The notes below the pieces were generated by a model. The model had not been told where the DNA came from, made no database searches, and saw only the letters and a program-made list of their open reading frames with translations. A stretch of 64,000 nucleotides of DNA from contig JBBPUQ010000007.1 of the NCBI GenBank assembly GCA_038501195.1, forward strand, positions 1,713,501 through 1,777,500, written 5' to 3'. The stretch's first letter is position 1. The number at the start of each line of letters is the position of its first letter. Source of the DNA: Nemania diffusa. Taxonomy: Eukaryota > Ascomycota > Sordariomycetes > Xylariales > Xylariaceae. The position numbers and the translations under genes are program-made. Shown piece by piece: positions 22,633-33,983 of this stretch.

Positions 22633-23832
22633 ATGTCCTCGTCTATCCACACTAACCCCGGCGCGCGTGATTGGACCCATCAGGGCTCGCGCGCGAAGAA
22701 CGAGGGCACCGTGCTGGCCTTCCATGAGACGCTGCCCGACTACAACAAGACCCCGCTGCACTCGCTCCCCGATGTCGCGCGGGAGCTGGGGCTCGGCCAC
22801 GTGCTGGTGAAGGACGAGTCCAGCCGCTTCGGCCTGCCCGCCTTCAAGATCCTCGGCGCATCGTGGGCCGTCTACCGCGCTGTCGGCTGGCACCTCGGCA
22901 TCCCCGTCGCCGAGGGCCAGATCCCCATCGCCGAGCTCGGCGCGAGGGCGCGCAAGGCCGACGTCGAGATCGTCACTGTCACCGAGGGCAACTGCGGCCG
23001 TGCCGTCGCCCGCATGGCTAAGTACATGGGCATCCCCGTGCGCGTCTGGGTGCCGGGGTTCATGCCCCCGGAGACGCGCGAGCTGATCCGCGGCGAGGGC
23101 GCCGAGGTCGTGGTGATTGAGGGCAGCTACGACGACCTGATACCCATCGCCTGGGAGGAGGCCGAGGACAAGAACACCATCCTCATACTTGATGTCAGCT
23201 TTGAGGGATATACTGACATACCAAAGGTACAAGAGAGGCTGAGGCCAGCAATGATGCCATTGTTTGGAGAATTTGACTAATACGACTCGCAGTACTTCGT
23301 ACAAGGCTACGGAACGATGCTTGCAGAGGCGGACCAGCAGGTGCTCGACTCAACGAGCCGGCGCGCCGCAACTCATGCCATAGTACCGTGTGGGGCGGGT
23401 TCGGTAGCCGAAGCTGTCACGGCACACTACAAGGCCCCAGGGCGGGAATCGAAGGCCACGGTACTAGCCGTTGAACCAGTGAACGCTGCATGTCTACATG
23501 AATCGCTGAAAGTAGGACAGTCCGTCACTATCGAGACTGGGGAAACGATCATGAACGGTCTCAACTGCGGGACATTATCCACCACGGCGTGGCCGGCTCT
23601 CAAGGCGGGAGTCGACGCGAGTATTACCATCTCAGACGCTGAATCGCACGCTGCGGTCCTAGAGCTCCAGCGTGCTCAGATCCAGGCTGGACCATGTGGC
23701 GCTGCCGCCTTGGCCGCCCTGAGGAGGGTATGCACCGAGCCTGCGACGAAGGAGACGCAGGGCTTGGACAGTAATTCTGTTGTTGTTCTCTACTGCACAG
23801 AAGGCCCTAGAGAATACCCAGTCCCAGAATAG
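22633..23832 (+). CDS. Diaminopropionate ammonia-lyase-like PLP enzyme
   Basis: Exons are 22633..23226 and 23293..23832, giving 377 aa. The 66-bp intron has donor GTACAA, an ACTAAT branch site and acceptor CAG, in phase 0. This is a fold-type II (tryptophan-synthase-beta family) PLP enzyme. The N-terminal block FHETLPDYNKTPLHSLP and the lysine motif LPAFKILGASWA (Schiff-base Lys72) are the diaminopropionate ammonia-lyase signature. TEGNCGRAVARMAKYMGIP and PCGAGSVAEA supply phosphate-binding segments. Characterised bacterial enzymes split 2,3-diaminopropionate to pyruvate and ammonia. The fungal substrate is unproven, and threonine/serine dehydratase-like activity is possible. It is complete, and its codon use is very GC-rich in exon 1. 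Confidence 0.85.
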
Positions 23833-24385
23833 GTGCGGTTGTGGCCTCACAGAAAAGATAGACTGGGATTATTGGGTTTGTTCCTCCTGGTGGGATCGGG
23901 TCAGGCTTAATGGTGCACAAAAAATCTTGGGGGTCGAGGGACTGGGACATTTTATCAAGCAAGCGAATCTTGAAACAGGAACAGGGACGATTAAAGCAGG
24001 CGATTAAAGCGGGCGTCTAAAGAGGATACAAAAGTTGGATCGCAGCACACCGCCATTTGTGCCTCGTTTGCGCCGGCGGAAATTCTCTTCACTTTGATCC
24101 TTTGTTCTTTTTTTTTTTTTTTGTGGTACACTGGCGAGCCATCTTGGGAGCCACCTCGCGTTTAGAGATATTATACATTCCTGTCATATAGATAACCTAG
24201 TTCCAACTCGGGGTGTATCGCGAAGGCATCGGCCGTTAGCTGGTCTTCGGGTCCGACCTCTTCGTACTCCGCTCTTGCTTGGTGTTGGTACACTTTTGGT
24301 ACACTTTTGAGGCCCTCTTTTCTCGTACGTGTTTAGGTTATAATCCCTAGCCTGGCTAAATCTCGCATTTAACCCTTTCCATGCC
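23833..24385. other. Convergent intergenic region
   Basis: 550 bp between two 3' ends, with an 18-T run near 24105-24122 and a short repeated GGTACACTTTTG word near 24287-24308. No gene seen. Confidence 0.5.
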
Positions 24386-24985
24386 TTAGAAGCCCAAGGT
24401 CAACAAGAAATTTTGCACTTCGCTGCGTTTATGGCCCTGGAGGGAAGCAATGGTCAGTACTTAATGGCAACACCTTAACTAACACCGTAGCTGACACTCT
24501 AAGCCTAATTAAAAAATCTAACGGGCATAAATTTGATAGTAATGTGAGGGTAGACGGCTTACTTTAATTAATATGTGTTGAGTTTTAAGGTTTAGGTTAA
24601 TATCGCCCTCGGCTAGTTGCAGCGCATTCTTGAGGTCTTGTCTCAAGGCGCTTAACTGGCCCTTGGTGTTTTTGAGTACTGTGACCTTGTATGTTCCGCC
24701 ATTCTTCGTTTTCTGATATATGCTTAGATTGTTGAGATTGTTCCGTCCGACGAAGTAGGGTAGGGTCGTAGGCAAATTTGAATCTAATGGAGCCGGGTCT
24801 GCAACGGCTTCAGGCTGCTTCACATATGCCTCTACCGTAGTCTCTGGCGTATTCTCTGACGTATTCTCCGGCGCATTCGAAACTGTTCGGATGCCAACCG
24901 GTCTGAGAAAGGTGTTTGATCGGAAAGGCGTGGTCGCAGGGCTCGTGACCCGCGATGCGAGTGGCCGAAGGGATCTGAAAAACAT
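24386..24985 (-). CDS. IMG2: Mitochondrial large-subunit ribosomal protein mL49 (Img2)
   Basis: Exons on the minus strand are 24563..24985 and 24386..24436, giving 157 aa. The first exon runs from the ATG at 24985, with an N-terminus rich in Arg and Ser as expected of a mitochondrial targeting peptide. The mL49 core includes LPYFVGRNNLNNLSIYQKTK, NGGTYKVTVLK and INLNLKTQHILIK. Without splicing the protein would run into unrelated sequence. The 126-bp intron (GTAAGC ... CTCCAG) leads to a 17-codon exon that supplies the family C-terminus, GHKRSEVQNFLLTLGF. mL49 is a structural protein of the mitoribosome. The gene diverges from eIF3e across 430 bp. Confidence 0.88.
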
Positions 24986-25415
24986 GATCTTGGGTATAAT
25001 GACAAAATGCAATTGGCGACGGCTTGCTCGTTGGGTGAATGATCTGCTCTCACAAGCGTCACCAAGAGATCTTTCAATTGTCCCGTATCTGGTTAGCCTG
25101 ATGTAGTATCAATATCGCGATAAGGAATTCGGGGAATTACCGGTCAAGCCACGCCCGCACATACCCCACCACCAGCCACATAAATGAGCCACGCAACGAA
25201 GCCACAGCTGTGGTCGGTTGGTCGCGCCTCCCACAATGTGGAAACCACCAAAACCATATTGATTCATCTGCCCCTCCAACCCAGATTTTTCTACCTCCCG
25301 TATTGCACCGCCAGACCGCATCGGCGTCGTCCCTCACCCCTACGACACCCGCACCCGTCATTTTTACCCCTTCGCTTCACTTCCAATAGGCCGTCGAGAG
25401 CCGACACTCATCAAT
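24986..25415. promoter_or_regulatory. Divergent promoter region of mL49 and eIF3e
   Basis: These 430 bp lie between two start codons of translation-related genes, one for mitochondrial and one for cytosolic translation. Pyrimidine-rich tracts precede the eIF3e start (25350-25390). No specific regulatory site can be named with confidence. Confidence 0.5.
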
Positions 25416-26771
25416 ATGGCGGATTACGATCTTTTGCCGAAGCTTCTCCCCTACCTCGACCGCCACCTCATTTTCCCTCTTCTCGAGCACTCGGCCAACC
25501 GCCTCCCCGAAGATGCTGACGATGCCGCTCTCCGGCCATTCACCAAGGCCAAATATGAACTTCTAAAGTCCACCAACATGACCGACTTTGTCGGAAATCT
25601 CAAGGCCGAGCTCGAAGGCCTCGATCAACCCCCAGCCGAGTTCGACGAGAAGCGACAGAAGGTCATTCAGCGCCTAGAGCAGTTCGAGGACAGTACTAGC
25701 AAGCTCACTGACTTGCTCGGGCGGGAGGATGTCGTTGGCAACCTTCGTAGCGACAAGGTTGCTAACTTGGAGTTCTTGAAGAATGATCACGATGTATGGA
25801 ACCTAATTTGAGCTCACTAATACCGTCCTCTTCTGTGCTGTGCTGACTCGCAGTAGGTGACTATCGAGATGGTCAACGCGCTTTACGATTTCGGCAATTT
25901 TCACTACAGCTGCGGCAACTACGGAGCTGCGGCCGACTTACTTTACCAGTTTCGTGTGCTCTCCACAGATAACGACAAGGTGGCCGCTGCGACATGGGGA
26001 AAGTTTGCGTCCGAAATCTTGACAACCAACTGGGAGGCGAGTGTTGAGGAGCTTAATAAGGTCAAAGAGAGCATCGATACCAAGCTTTTCAGCAACCCCC
26101 TCGCTCAGCTCCAGCAACGAACTTGGCTGATCCACTGGGGTCTATTCCCTCTTTTCAACGACGACAAGGCCCGCGACCAGCTCCTCGACCTTTTCTTTAG
26201 CCCCGCATACATCAACACCATCCAGACCAGTAGCCCGTGGATTCTGCGGTACCTGACAGCTGCTGTCATCACTGGCCGAAACCGCACGCGTAACTCTGGC
26301 CAGCATCAGAAGCAACTCAAAGACATCATCCGCATCGTCAAGCAGGAAGCCTACGAGTACACAGACCCTATAACCGACTTCGTCCGCGCTCTCTACGTCG
26401 ATTTCGATTTTGAGGAAGCCCAACGACAGCTCTCGCTCGCCGAAGACGTCTGCCGATCTGACTTTTTCCTCGTTGCTGCTGCAGATACTTTCGTCGACTG
26501 TGCGCGTCATCTGATCTCAGAGAGTTACTGTAAGATCCATGCACGCATCGATATCAAGGATCTCAGCACGCGGTTAGGTCTGGGCCAAGATGAGGGTGAG
26601 AAGTGGATTGTCAACCTCATCCGTGATACCAGAGTCGATGCCAAGATCGACTACAAGGAAGGCACAGTGGTGATGAACCACCCTCCCAGCTCCGTCTACC
26701 AACAGGTTATCGAACGAACAAAGGGTGGATTCTTTAGGACCCAAGTCCTCAGCGCCGCTGTAGCCCGATAG
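25416..26771 (+). CDS. INT6: Translation initiation factor eIF3 subunit e (Int6)
   Basis: Exons are 25416..25793 and 25857..26771, giving 430 aa. The 63-bp intron (GTATGG ... GTAG) joins in phase 0 to give NDHDVTIEMV. The N-terminal eIF3e domain begins [20 protein letters not shown] near residue 4. The helical repeats include [20 protein letters not shown] near 133 and [22 protein letters not shown]/winged-helix domain forms the C-terminal third, with [15 protein letters not shown] and [16 protein letters not shown]. eIF3e is part of the eIF3 octamer scaffold that loads 40S subunits on mRNA. It is full length and typical. Confidence 0.94.
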
Positions 26772-28042
26772 GAGAAGCACGGCTGGTAGCAAAAGGACAT
26801 TCGATACCCAATAGAGCGGAGTCGGGATGGCTGTGTGACATATTAGCATGCAGCGACAGCACGGGAAAAACTTGGTTTCTCAATGACATGCATGAGCGGC
26901 GTCTGGGGTTCTGGTACAATTCAAGGCGGCAGATATGTATGGTATGTTTGGCTTCCAAAATCACTCTTAATTCGAGCCGGGGCTATCAAGCTCCTCAGTT
27001 CCAACACAAGCTCAGCCATGGTCGTTCGATTTTTGCACATGCATAACACCAGCTTCGCAAGGCTTGGGTAACGAGTTATCAACACGTGATAACATATCGT
27101 GGAACTACACATAGCTAGTCTTCTTATTAGAAGACGGAGCTGAGCAGAATTACCTGGTAGTACGGTAAACGCACACTGCTCTATGCACAAGCTAGATGTT
27201 GTTTACGTATTACATACCCCTGAGGATAAACTTATGAGCGTGCCTACAAAGGAAAGGATAGAGATAGTAGAAGGTCAGAATAACAGATAGACTGCTGCAT
27301 GTTACTCATCCAATTTGCACTGCTTCTACTCTTCTATGAATGTGGAAGGACGATCAACTGCAGATTTGGTGAGGCGGGGTATCCTTTAAATTATAATCTT
27401 TCACGATGATACACAATTACTATGGAACCGCTTGTATGATGCTTAACCGAGCTAGCTAATCTATCTATAATTCTTCATTCTCTTCCTCTCGATATGGGCA
27501 TATAGCAGAAAATATCTAATAAAGGGCACTAGCCGTTCTTACCATGAACCATAAAATGAGCAAATTACTCCCGTATTCCTCGACTGTATCAGTCATTGTA
27601 ATCGTGCCACTCTTGAAGACTTGGATTAGGCCCTCCGGCGCGGTGTACCGGCTGCTATCGTGGGAATAATCATCGTGATTACTTCTGATCCCGGCATTTC
27701 AAATCATGCCGGGTGCAAGCGTGTGGACCGAGAGTGGAAGATGGAAAATCGCTTCCAACGCCTTGCCATACGTCTAGCATGCTTACCTCGATTATGAATC
27801 TCCTTGTAATATCTTACAATGCTGAGCTCGCGTAATTCAAATCAATAGTAGAATAAATGCATTAGACATATCGCTGTTTACTTGATAATAGGGAGATATA
27901 TAGCTAATGACGTGAATTTAGCACACTGTGTTACTTGTATGATTGATTTTACATTACGCGTGATTATCGTAGTATATACATTAATGCCCTTTATCCATTT
28001 TCAACATCCGTCATAGCCCCTTACCTCCTTGAATACTATCAT
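26772..28042. other. Convergent intergenic region
   Basis: 1.27 kb between the eIF3e and aminopeptidase 3' ends, with no plausible coding frame on either strand. It is AT-rich toward 27,800-28,000. No repeat, RNA gene or splice-linked exon could be supported. Confidence 0.55.
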
Positions 28043-29830
28043 CTAGTAGTCCAGGATCGGGTTGACACCACATGCATGGATCTTAGGGGCTCCAGAGGTG
28101 CGGGCATGTACATGGCGACGCGCAGGGATGGTGGCATTCGGGGCTAGACGGGCGGGGAAGCCGTCCCAGCTCCGGCCGTAGGTGGCGACGGCGTGGGCGA
28201 TGGCCTTGGCGTTGAGCTCGAAGGGGACCGTGGCGAGGTTGGTCACGTTGTCGCCGGGGCCGTGGTAGTTCTGGTCGTACTGCTCGCCGGCGACGCCGCC
28301 GTAGATGGCGGCCTCGGCGGCGGTCTTGACGCCGTCGGCGCCCGTGTCGAGGCCGGAGCACGGCACGCCGGCCTCGAGGAAGGGGCCGTAGTCGCTGCGC
28401 CCGTTGAACTCGGACCCGAAGGTCGTCAGGCTCCGCGCCGCGAACCAGTCCTCGAACAGCTTCTCCGCCACCCCGGAGCCTGGCGGCCCCGTCACGTTGA
28501 AGCGGCTGCCGTCGCCGTCGTAGATGCCTAGGTAGTAGTTGGGCGACGCGATCATGTCGAAGTTCAGGTACAGCCGGATCTTGGCGAGGTCTGCGGCGCT
28601 CGAGGTCCCGACGAAGTGCTCGGCGCCGAGGAGGCCCTCCTCTTCGGCGGTCCACCAGGCGAACTTCACCTGGGAGTTCGTGCGCCACTTGGACAGCGCC
28701 TTGGCCACGGTCAAGATGCCGCAGGAGCCGCTGCCGTTGTCGTTGATGCCGGGGCCCTTGTCGACGGAGTCGGAGTGGGCGCCTAGGAACAGCACGTTGT
28801 TCGGGTCGCCGTACTTGGAGGTGGCGATGACGTTGTGGCTTGTGGCGTTGGTCACGTATGCCCAGTAGGTGCCTGAGCTGGTGACCGTCTCGCCTGCTTC
28901 GATGCGCGCGGCTAGAGCCAGACCGTCGGCGCGGGTGAGGCCGCCTACTGGAATCAAGTCGTTCACGCCAGAGAGCGTGCCCGCGGCGGGGCCGACTTCG
29001 CCGTTGTTGTAGATGATAGCAGCGACAGCACCTTTGGCGCCGGCGTTGGTGAGCTTCTGAACGAAGGTGCACGTGCCTCTCGCGATGAGTGCCACGTTAC
29101 CCGCGACCGTGTCAGGAACATCCTCCTAATATGTATATATTAGCAAGTGTATGAGACATAAATTCATTACTATCTCAAAGCCACTTTTTCTTGTTTGAGC
29201 GCGGAGAACGGGTCAATAGAACACATAGGGTGGTCGCCATTATAACTTACAGGGTCACAACCGAGATTGGCTACGTTGGCTAGAGGCACGTCCGTCCAAG
29301 TACCGTTGTTGCCAAACGAAAACGAGCTGGTGACCAAGTCGACCCCGTCAGCCGAGAATGCCGTGGCAGAAGCGAGGGTAACCTCCGTGGTGTACTCCTG
29401 GAGCTCGATCGTGTAGTAGTCGCCAAGACCTTCGAGGGTGTCCTTGAAATACTTCACAGTATTCTTGTGGCCCTCGGAACCATGGACCTATATAGATGCG
29501 ATTAGGTACGAAATTCTAAGATATTATAATAGGGCGCTATGGTGACTTACTCGGTTGCGGGCAGGGGTCGCATAGGCAATGTCTTCGAGGTCCTGGGCGC
29601 ACTTCAAAAGATCCTTGAGGTGGATAGAGTTGACGATCGGTTTCTATCAATAAATTGTTTAGCACGTCATACCGTCTATCTTACTACTGAGTATGAGCTA
29701 CTCGAGAGAACCTTACATCTTGCACAAGGGGAACCTTGCACTTGGCGTTACGGGGAAGAGGCTCAGCGTTGCCAGCTATGGCAAGTAGGCTAACTGCCGT
29801 GATGGCCGCAGCAGAAGTGATTCCCTTCAT
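28043..29830 (-). CDS. Secreted M28-family aminopeptidase with PA domain
   Basis: Exons on the minus strand are 29717..29830, 29551..29643, 29251..29487 and 28043..29125, giving 508 aa, with all junctions in phase 0. The signal peptide is at residues 1-22 (MKGITSAAAITAVSLLAIAG). A PA domain is interrupted by the third intron and includes NVALIARGTCTFVQKL. The M28 core follows. Likely zinc ligands are His265 (LGAHSDSV), Asp277 (GINDNGSG), Glu309/310 (TAEEEG), Asp338 (LNFDMIAS) and the His in QNYHGPGDN. The family includes yeast vacuolar aminopeptidase Y and secreted Aspergillus Lap2-like leucine aminopeptidases, which trim N-terminal residues from peptides. The signal peptide suggests secretion or vacuolar delivery. 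Exon 4 is strikingly GC-rich relative to its flanks. Confidence 0.9.
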
Positions 29831-31817
29831 CGTGGCTAGACCGGTGAGAGCGAAAGAAGAAGGGCTCTGCAGGAGTAACCTAAGGTCTCTCGATGCACCC
29901 TGACCAGCGACACAAACGATTGACTCGGTATGGAGGTCGGAGTGAAGCAGACCAAGTATAAGCAACAAGCAACGGCACGAAAAAAGCCATGATTATATAC
30001 TTTGGATGAACAGCCCGTGATTCCGCCAGAGGTCAAGGGGGTTTAATGCTACATGCTTGGCTATAGATACGTAGGTCAACGCCTATGCTGCCCAGACTCT
30101 AGCACGGCGGAGAAAGCTTCTCTTTCGTGTAGATGCTTGCGATTCGCAAGGTCTTGACAACGGTTTGCCCGGCGGCCATTGACGGTATCGATGAGTAGTG
30201 AAAGACTAGAGAGTCTGAAAGGCCACGATATATGGCCAAGCCAAAAGCCCCAAGATGCAATCTAACGAACAGACTTGGCAGATGCCGTGTCTTTCCTTGT
30301 TGATCCCGGTAACACGGTTGGAGGCGTTCTTATCTAGCGTGACCTGCCTCATCTGGATCTGCCAAGTGCCAAGACGAGAGCCGAGCAAAGCCTCCGACAT
30401 AAGACCATCTCATCGGAATGCTTTAGAAGAAATGGATGCTCCAAATAGAAAATGAGGTGATCGTGTTATAGGTAAATAGCGGAGGCTAGGAGCATTGGTT
30501 GCCTGCTGACCAAGGCTCGGCATTCAAAAACTGCAGTGGTAGTATAAACTCCAAGCTATACGTAATAATTAAGTCTGCTAGACTTATATCTTTATCGGCG
30601 AATTCTTTCTTGCGATTCTTAATATTTCTATTAGTAACTAACGGAAAGATGTTGCATACGATATCATCCCCTTTCGTAATTTGTTCTCCTCCTATATGAA
30701 CGGTATGTCTTTGTCGTCGGGGTCTGTACCATCTAGGTGCCCTATTGCAAACCTGAAGGAATACACACACAGTACCTGCGCGGTCTTCTTATTAGTATAT
30801 ATTCAGAGCTTGGCTGGAGGAGCCCATAATGTCGGGAAAGTAAGGTCATGGATAACACCCAGTCAACATATGCTTGGCCATCGTCTTCTCCAAGAGCGCT
30901 TTGCGCGATAGGTTGGCATGTGAGCCCATCGAAGTACCTACTCTTCATCTCCAGCGGGGTTAAAAAAAGATCCGGCTAGTCTTGCTGCTAAAGTTGAGAC
31001 CATCTCTAAATGCTTACCTGTAGTCCCCATAACCACAATAGCCCCGGGGATGGCAGCGAACCTCATCCTAGGAACCGGCCACCGCCATCACGGATAAAGA
31101 ACATGGCCGCAAAACTTCGAGTGTCCAACAACACCTACTTGCTAGACGTATCAAGAAATTTTCTAATTTAATGATGTACCAAGTGAATGCGGAAACATAT
31201 CGTCTCATAAAGGTCCTAGCAAAGAAAAGTAGTCGCAGCGATTGACAGCTAGTGGACTCTTCTATATGTTTTCCGCCGGTCTGACCCCGAATGTGAGGGC
31301 TGTAGATGAGGACGAGGGTATCGATAAGGATTTCCGCAGCTCGACGGTGCCCCTTGAGTCAAACAGGGTGGTTTCGTCTTGACATGATTCTTATGGCAAT
31401 GTACACATGTCCAGCGATCGATACATCGGCAACTGTGCTAACCGTACTGTTATTGACCTCCCTACCCGACACTCAGGCATTACATAATCATGTCAGGTCT
31501 CAGAATGGCGATTCACCACACCCCACCAAATTACAGCAAAGCTGACAACTTTCAAAGCAGCACCAATAGCGCCACAATTGATAAAATATATTCTTGTCTT
31601 ATATCCAGAGCTTATCCACTGCCCTTAACGTAGTTTGCTCACTTTCTCACATTTTCTTCAGTTTCTAAGACATCAAAACAGGCTGGACATAAGAGTCGGT
31701 GCACAGCAATTATAGCGGGGCAGTAGCATACTCATCTCTATACCTGAGACCTCTCCAATTTTGCAATGTAATATCTCAACTTATGGTCCTCCATCGCGGC
31801 GGCGCAAGTGACGACAC
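29831..31817. other. Divergent intergenic region, 2.0 kb
   Basis: This region lies upstream of both the aminopeptidase and the APH-fold gene. Short ORFs are present, but none has convincing coding character or splice support. I see no repeat or RNA gene. Confidence 0.5.
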
Positions 31818-33089
31818 ATGATGGCTCAGCCAATAACGACTAGCGGACTGCCGGACGTTCCCGTCGAGGATGCTAATGCAGAGGTTGCCAAGGCCCAGAG
31901 CCTCGTCAACACAATCACGATGAACCGCCTCACTAGAAAACTCCAAGGCAGCCCAACGGCAGACCTTGGCCAGCTACTGTCCCAGCTAGCCACCACATAC
32001 CCACAGCTGCGCGATACATTCGTCCAAGCGGCTAAGAAGCGTCCTTCGCAGCCTGCCCAATCGGTACCCCCACCTGTGGCGGCTCGCCCGGGCACAAAAG
32101 ACGGTCACAGGCTTGAGAACCTGTTCGTCAGCGGCAGCAGCACAGAGGTTATTCTACCCCTAGGCGCCGAGCTTCGCCGACTGCTATTCGGCGCCGAGAC
32201 GTCTGCCTCGCCAGAAGAGCAACCTCTCGATAGTGGCCGACTCAGTTCGGAGCTTGACCGCGTGATCAGAGGGAGCGAGCTCCTTTGGAACCTCCACAGC
32301 ACTTTTGTGCTAGCCTTGAGCCCATGCGTGGTCGTCAAGATCGGACCATCTGACGGCATCGATGAAGGCGCTAATCTATTATTCCTCGAGAGCGCTGCCC
32401 CCAAGGAGGTCTTGGCACCCTACTGTCTCGGCTGTGTTAAGTCGAGGCATCTCACGTACCTGTTCATGAAACGGATAGAGGGCGAGACCCTCGAGAAAGT
32501 ATGGCCACTGCTCACCAGTCGGCAGAAGTCGTCCGTGCAGGCGCAACTCAACAAGATGCTGACGGCCTTGCGCAGCTCGCAGCTCGCAGCTGGTACGCAT
32601 CCTGGTGGCAATCTGGGCAGCTTTGGTTCTGCCCATTGTAAGGATATGAGACGGTCTGTCCTTGTCGCCCCAACAAGTATCGCGAACGAGACGGCCTTGA
32701 ATGATTTTCTATGCTCAGATCCCCAAAGATCGTCGACCCCATGGATCAAGATGGTTCGTGGCTTTATGAGGAACGACCATCGCATCGTCATGACACACGG
32801 TGACCTTCATCCGCGAAACATCATGGTCAAGTGGGAGGGGCTAGATGATCAAGAAACTGCTGAAGACGCGACATCATCACATCATGAAAGACGATTGACG
32901 GTAACGGGAATTATTGATTGGGAGATGAGTGGATGGTACCCTGAGTACTGGGAATACGTCAAAGCCTTGGCCACCGTCGACATGAAGGGACCGCTTGTGG
33001 ACTGGTGCGAGTTTTTGCCCACCGGCGCAATTGGAGAGTGGCCGGTAGAATTCTCCATAGATCTCCTCATCAGCCGGTGGCTTGGTTGA
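31818..33089 (+). CDS. APH/choline-kinase-fold phosphotransferase
   Basis: Single exon, 423 aa, starting at a double ATG. The first 100 residues are a Pro/Gln-containing extension without a recognised domain. The kinase-like fold follows. CVVVKIGPSD (Lys174) matches the ATP-binding lysine. LTYLFMKRIEGETLEKVW is the hinge. MTHGDLHPRNIMV (Asp329) is the catalytic Brenner-type loop. VTGIIDWEMSGWYPEYWEY (Asp367) is the metal-binding segment. This is the large fungal family of aminoglycoside-phosphotransferase-like proteins, whose substrates are mostly unknown; antibiotic resistance should not be assumed. Its stop codon abuts the start of a decayed esterase gene. Confidence 0.87.
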   Translation: MMAQPITTSGLPDVPVEDANAEVAKAQSLVNTITMNRLTRKLQGSPTADLGQLLSQLATTYPQLRDTFVQAAKKRPSQPAQSVPPPVAARPGTKDGHRLENLFVSGSSTEVILPLGAELRRLLFGAETSASPEEQPLDSGRLSSELDRVIRGSELLWNLHSTFVLALSPCVVVKIGPSDGIDEGANLLFLESAAPKEVLAPYCLGCVKSRHLTYLFMKRIEGETLEKVWPLLTSRQKSSVQAQLNKMLTALRSSQLAAGTHPGGNLGSFGSAHCKDMRRSVLVAPTSIANETALNDFLCSDPQRSSTPWIKMVRGFMRNDHRIVMTHGDLHPRNIMVKWEGLDDQETAEDATSSHHERRLTVTGIIDWEMSGWYPEYWEYVKALATVDMKGPLVDWCEFLPTGAIGEWPVEFSIDLLISRWLG

Positions 33090-33091
33090 AT

Positions 33092-33983
33092 ATAATCGAG
33101 CCCGCACAAGAGCATACACACACCATCGTCTTCCTCCACGGCCGCGGCAGCTCGGGCGACGAGTTTGCAGAAGAGCTTTTCGATTCATCATCATCATCGT
33201 CGTCCGAGTCGTCCGAGTCGCTCACGCAGCAACTGCCCAATTGGCGCTGGGTCTTTCCTTCGTCGCGAGAACTGTGGAGCTCTACTTTTCAAGAGTACAT
33301 GCCCGCGTGGTTTGAGGCGCCTTCCCTCACCGACGTCACGGCGAGCCAGGCGCTTCAGGCGCCGGGGATCCGCGACGCCGTGCGACACGTGCGGCAGATC
33401 CTCGATGGCGAGATTGAGCGTCTAGGCGGCAGGGCTGAGAGAGTCTTTCTTGCAGGCATCAGCCAGGGTAGTGCTAATGCTATGTGGACGCTGTTGTGCC
33501 ATTCCTGCCGGTGCGAAGGAGGCGGCGGCGGCGAGGTACCAAGGAACCCGGATCTCAGTTGAGGTGGTGGTGGTGAATTGGGGGGCCTTGTTCTGGCGAG
33601 CGCGTGGTTACCTTTTGCTGCTGAGCTCGAGCGGTTTCATGCCAGCAGGAAATCTGAGATGCGGCAGGGTGGGGCACACGACGAGGTCCTAAACAGTAGG
33701 AAAGCAGCAGATGATTGTGGATGGCACGGGGCGAGCGCCTTTGTGCGCGACATGCCGGCAGAAACCACCTAGTAGACCTTGCAGAGCCAAGCGCTACTCA
33801 GTTAGGCTCTGAGTACGCCTGTGTTCGTTGGACACGGCGTGGATGATGCGTATGTAGATGTTGCTCTCGGCCGGTTACGACGTAGCATGGACAGAGTACT
33901 CAGGCGCAGAACAGGAGGGCCACTGGTTCAAAGTCCCAGATGAAGTAGTCGATATTGTTGCTTTCCTACAGAAGTACGCCTGA
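33092..33983 (+). pseudogene. Decayed carboxylesterase / acyl-protein thioesterase gene
   Basis: The frame carries clear alpha/beta-hydrolase motifs: TIVFLHGRGSSGDEFAEELF at the start, a GISQGSANAM nucleophile motif, GGLVLASAWLPF, and STPVFVGHGVDDAYVDVALG with the catalytic Asp. It has no in-frame ATG before the first motif. It has in-frame stops at 33560 (TGA), 33770 and 33773 (TAG TAG) and 33803 (TAG), all inside homologous sequence. A frameshift plus small deletion follows GHGVDDAYVDVALG, after which the C-terminus continues in another frame as EYSGAEQEGHWFKVPDEV with the catalytic His, ending at 33983. No GT-AG introns remove these lesions. The 5' end is cut off right at the stop of the APH gene. 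Function is presumably lost. Confidence 0.85.

Noticed and set aside
22630..23304. A 224-codon minus-strand frame opposite the PLP enzyme
   Set aside because: Antisense shadow of a GC-rich exon. The plus-strand frame has the PLP lysine and family motifs.
28083..29072. A 329-codon minus-strand frame overlapping the M28 aminopeptidase
   Set aside because: It is an Arg-rich shadow of a GC-rich coding exon in another frame. The M28 frame carries all zinc-site motifs.
30486..30770. A minus-strand frame with a helix-like segment faintly reminiscent of glutathione transferases
   Set aside because: Too short, with no upstream domain, no clear motif and no splice partner.
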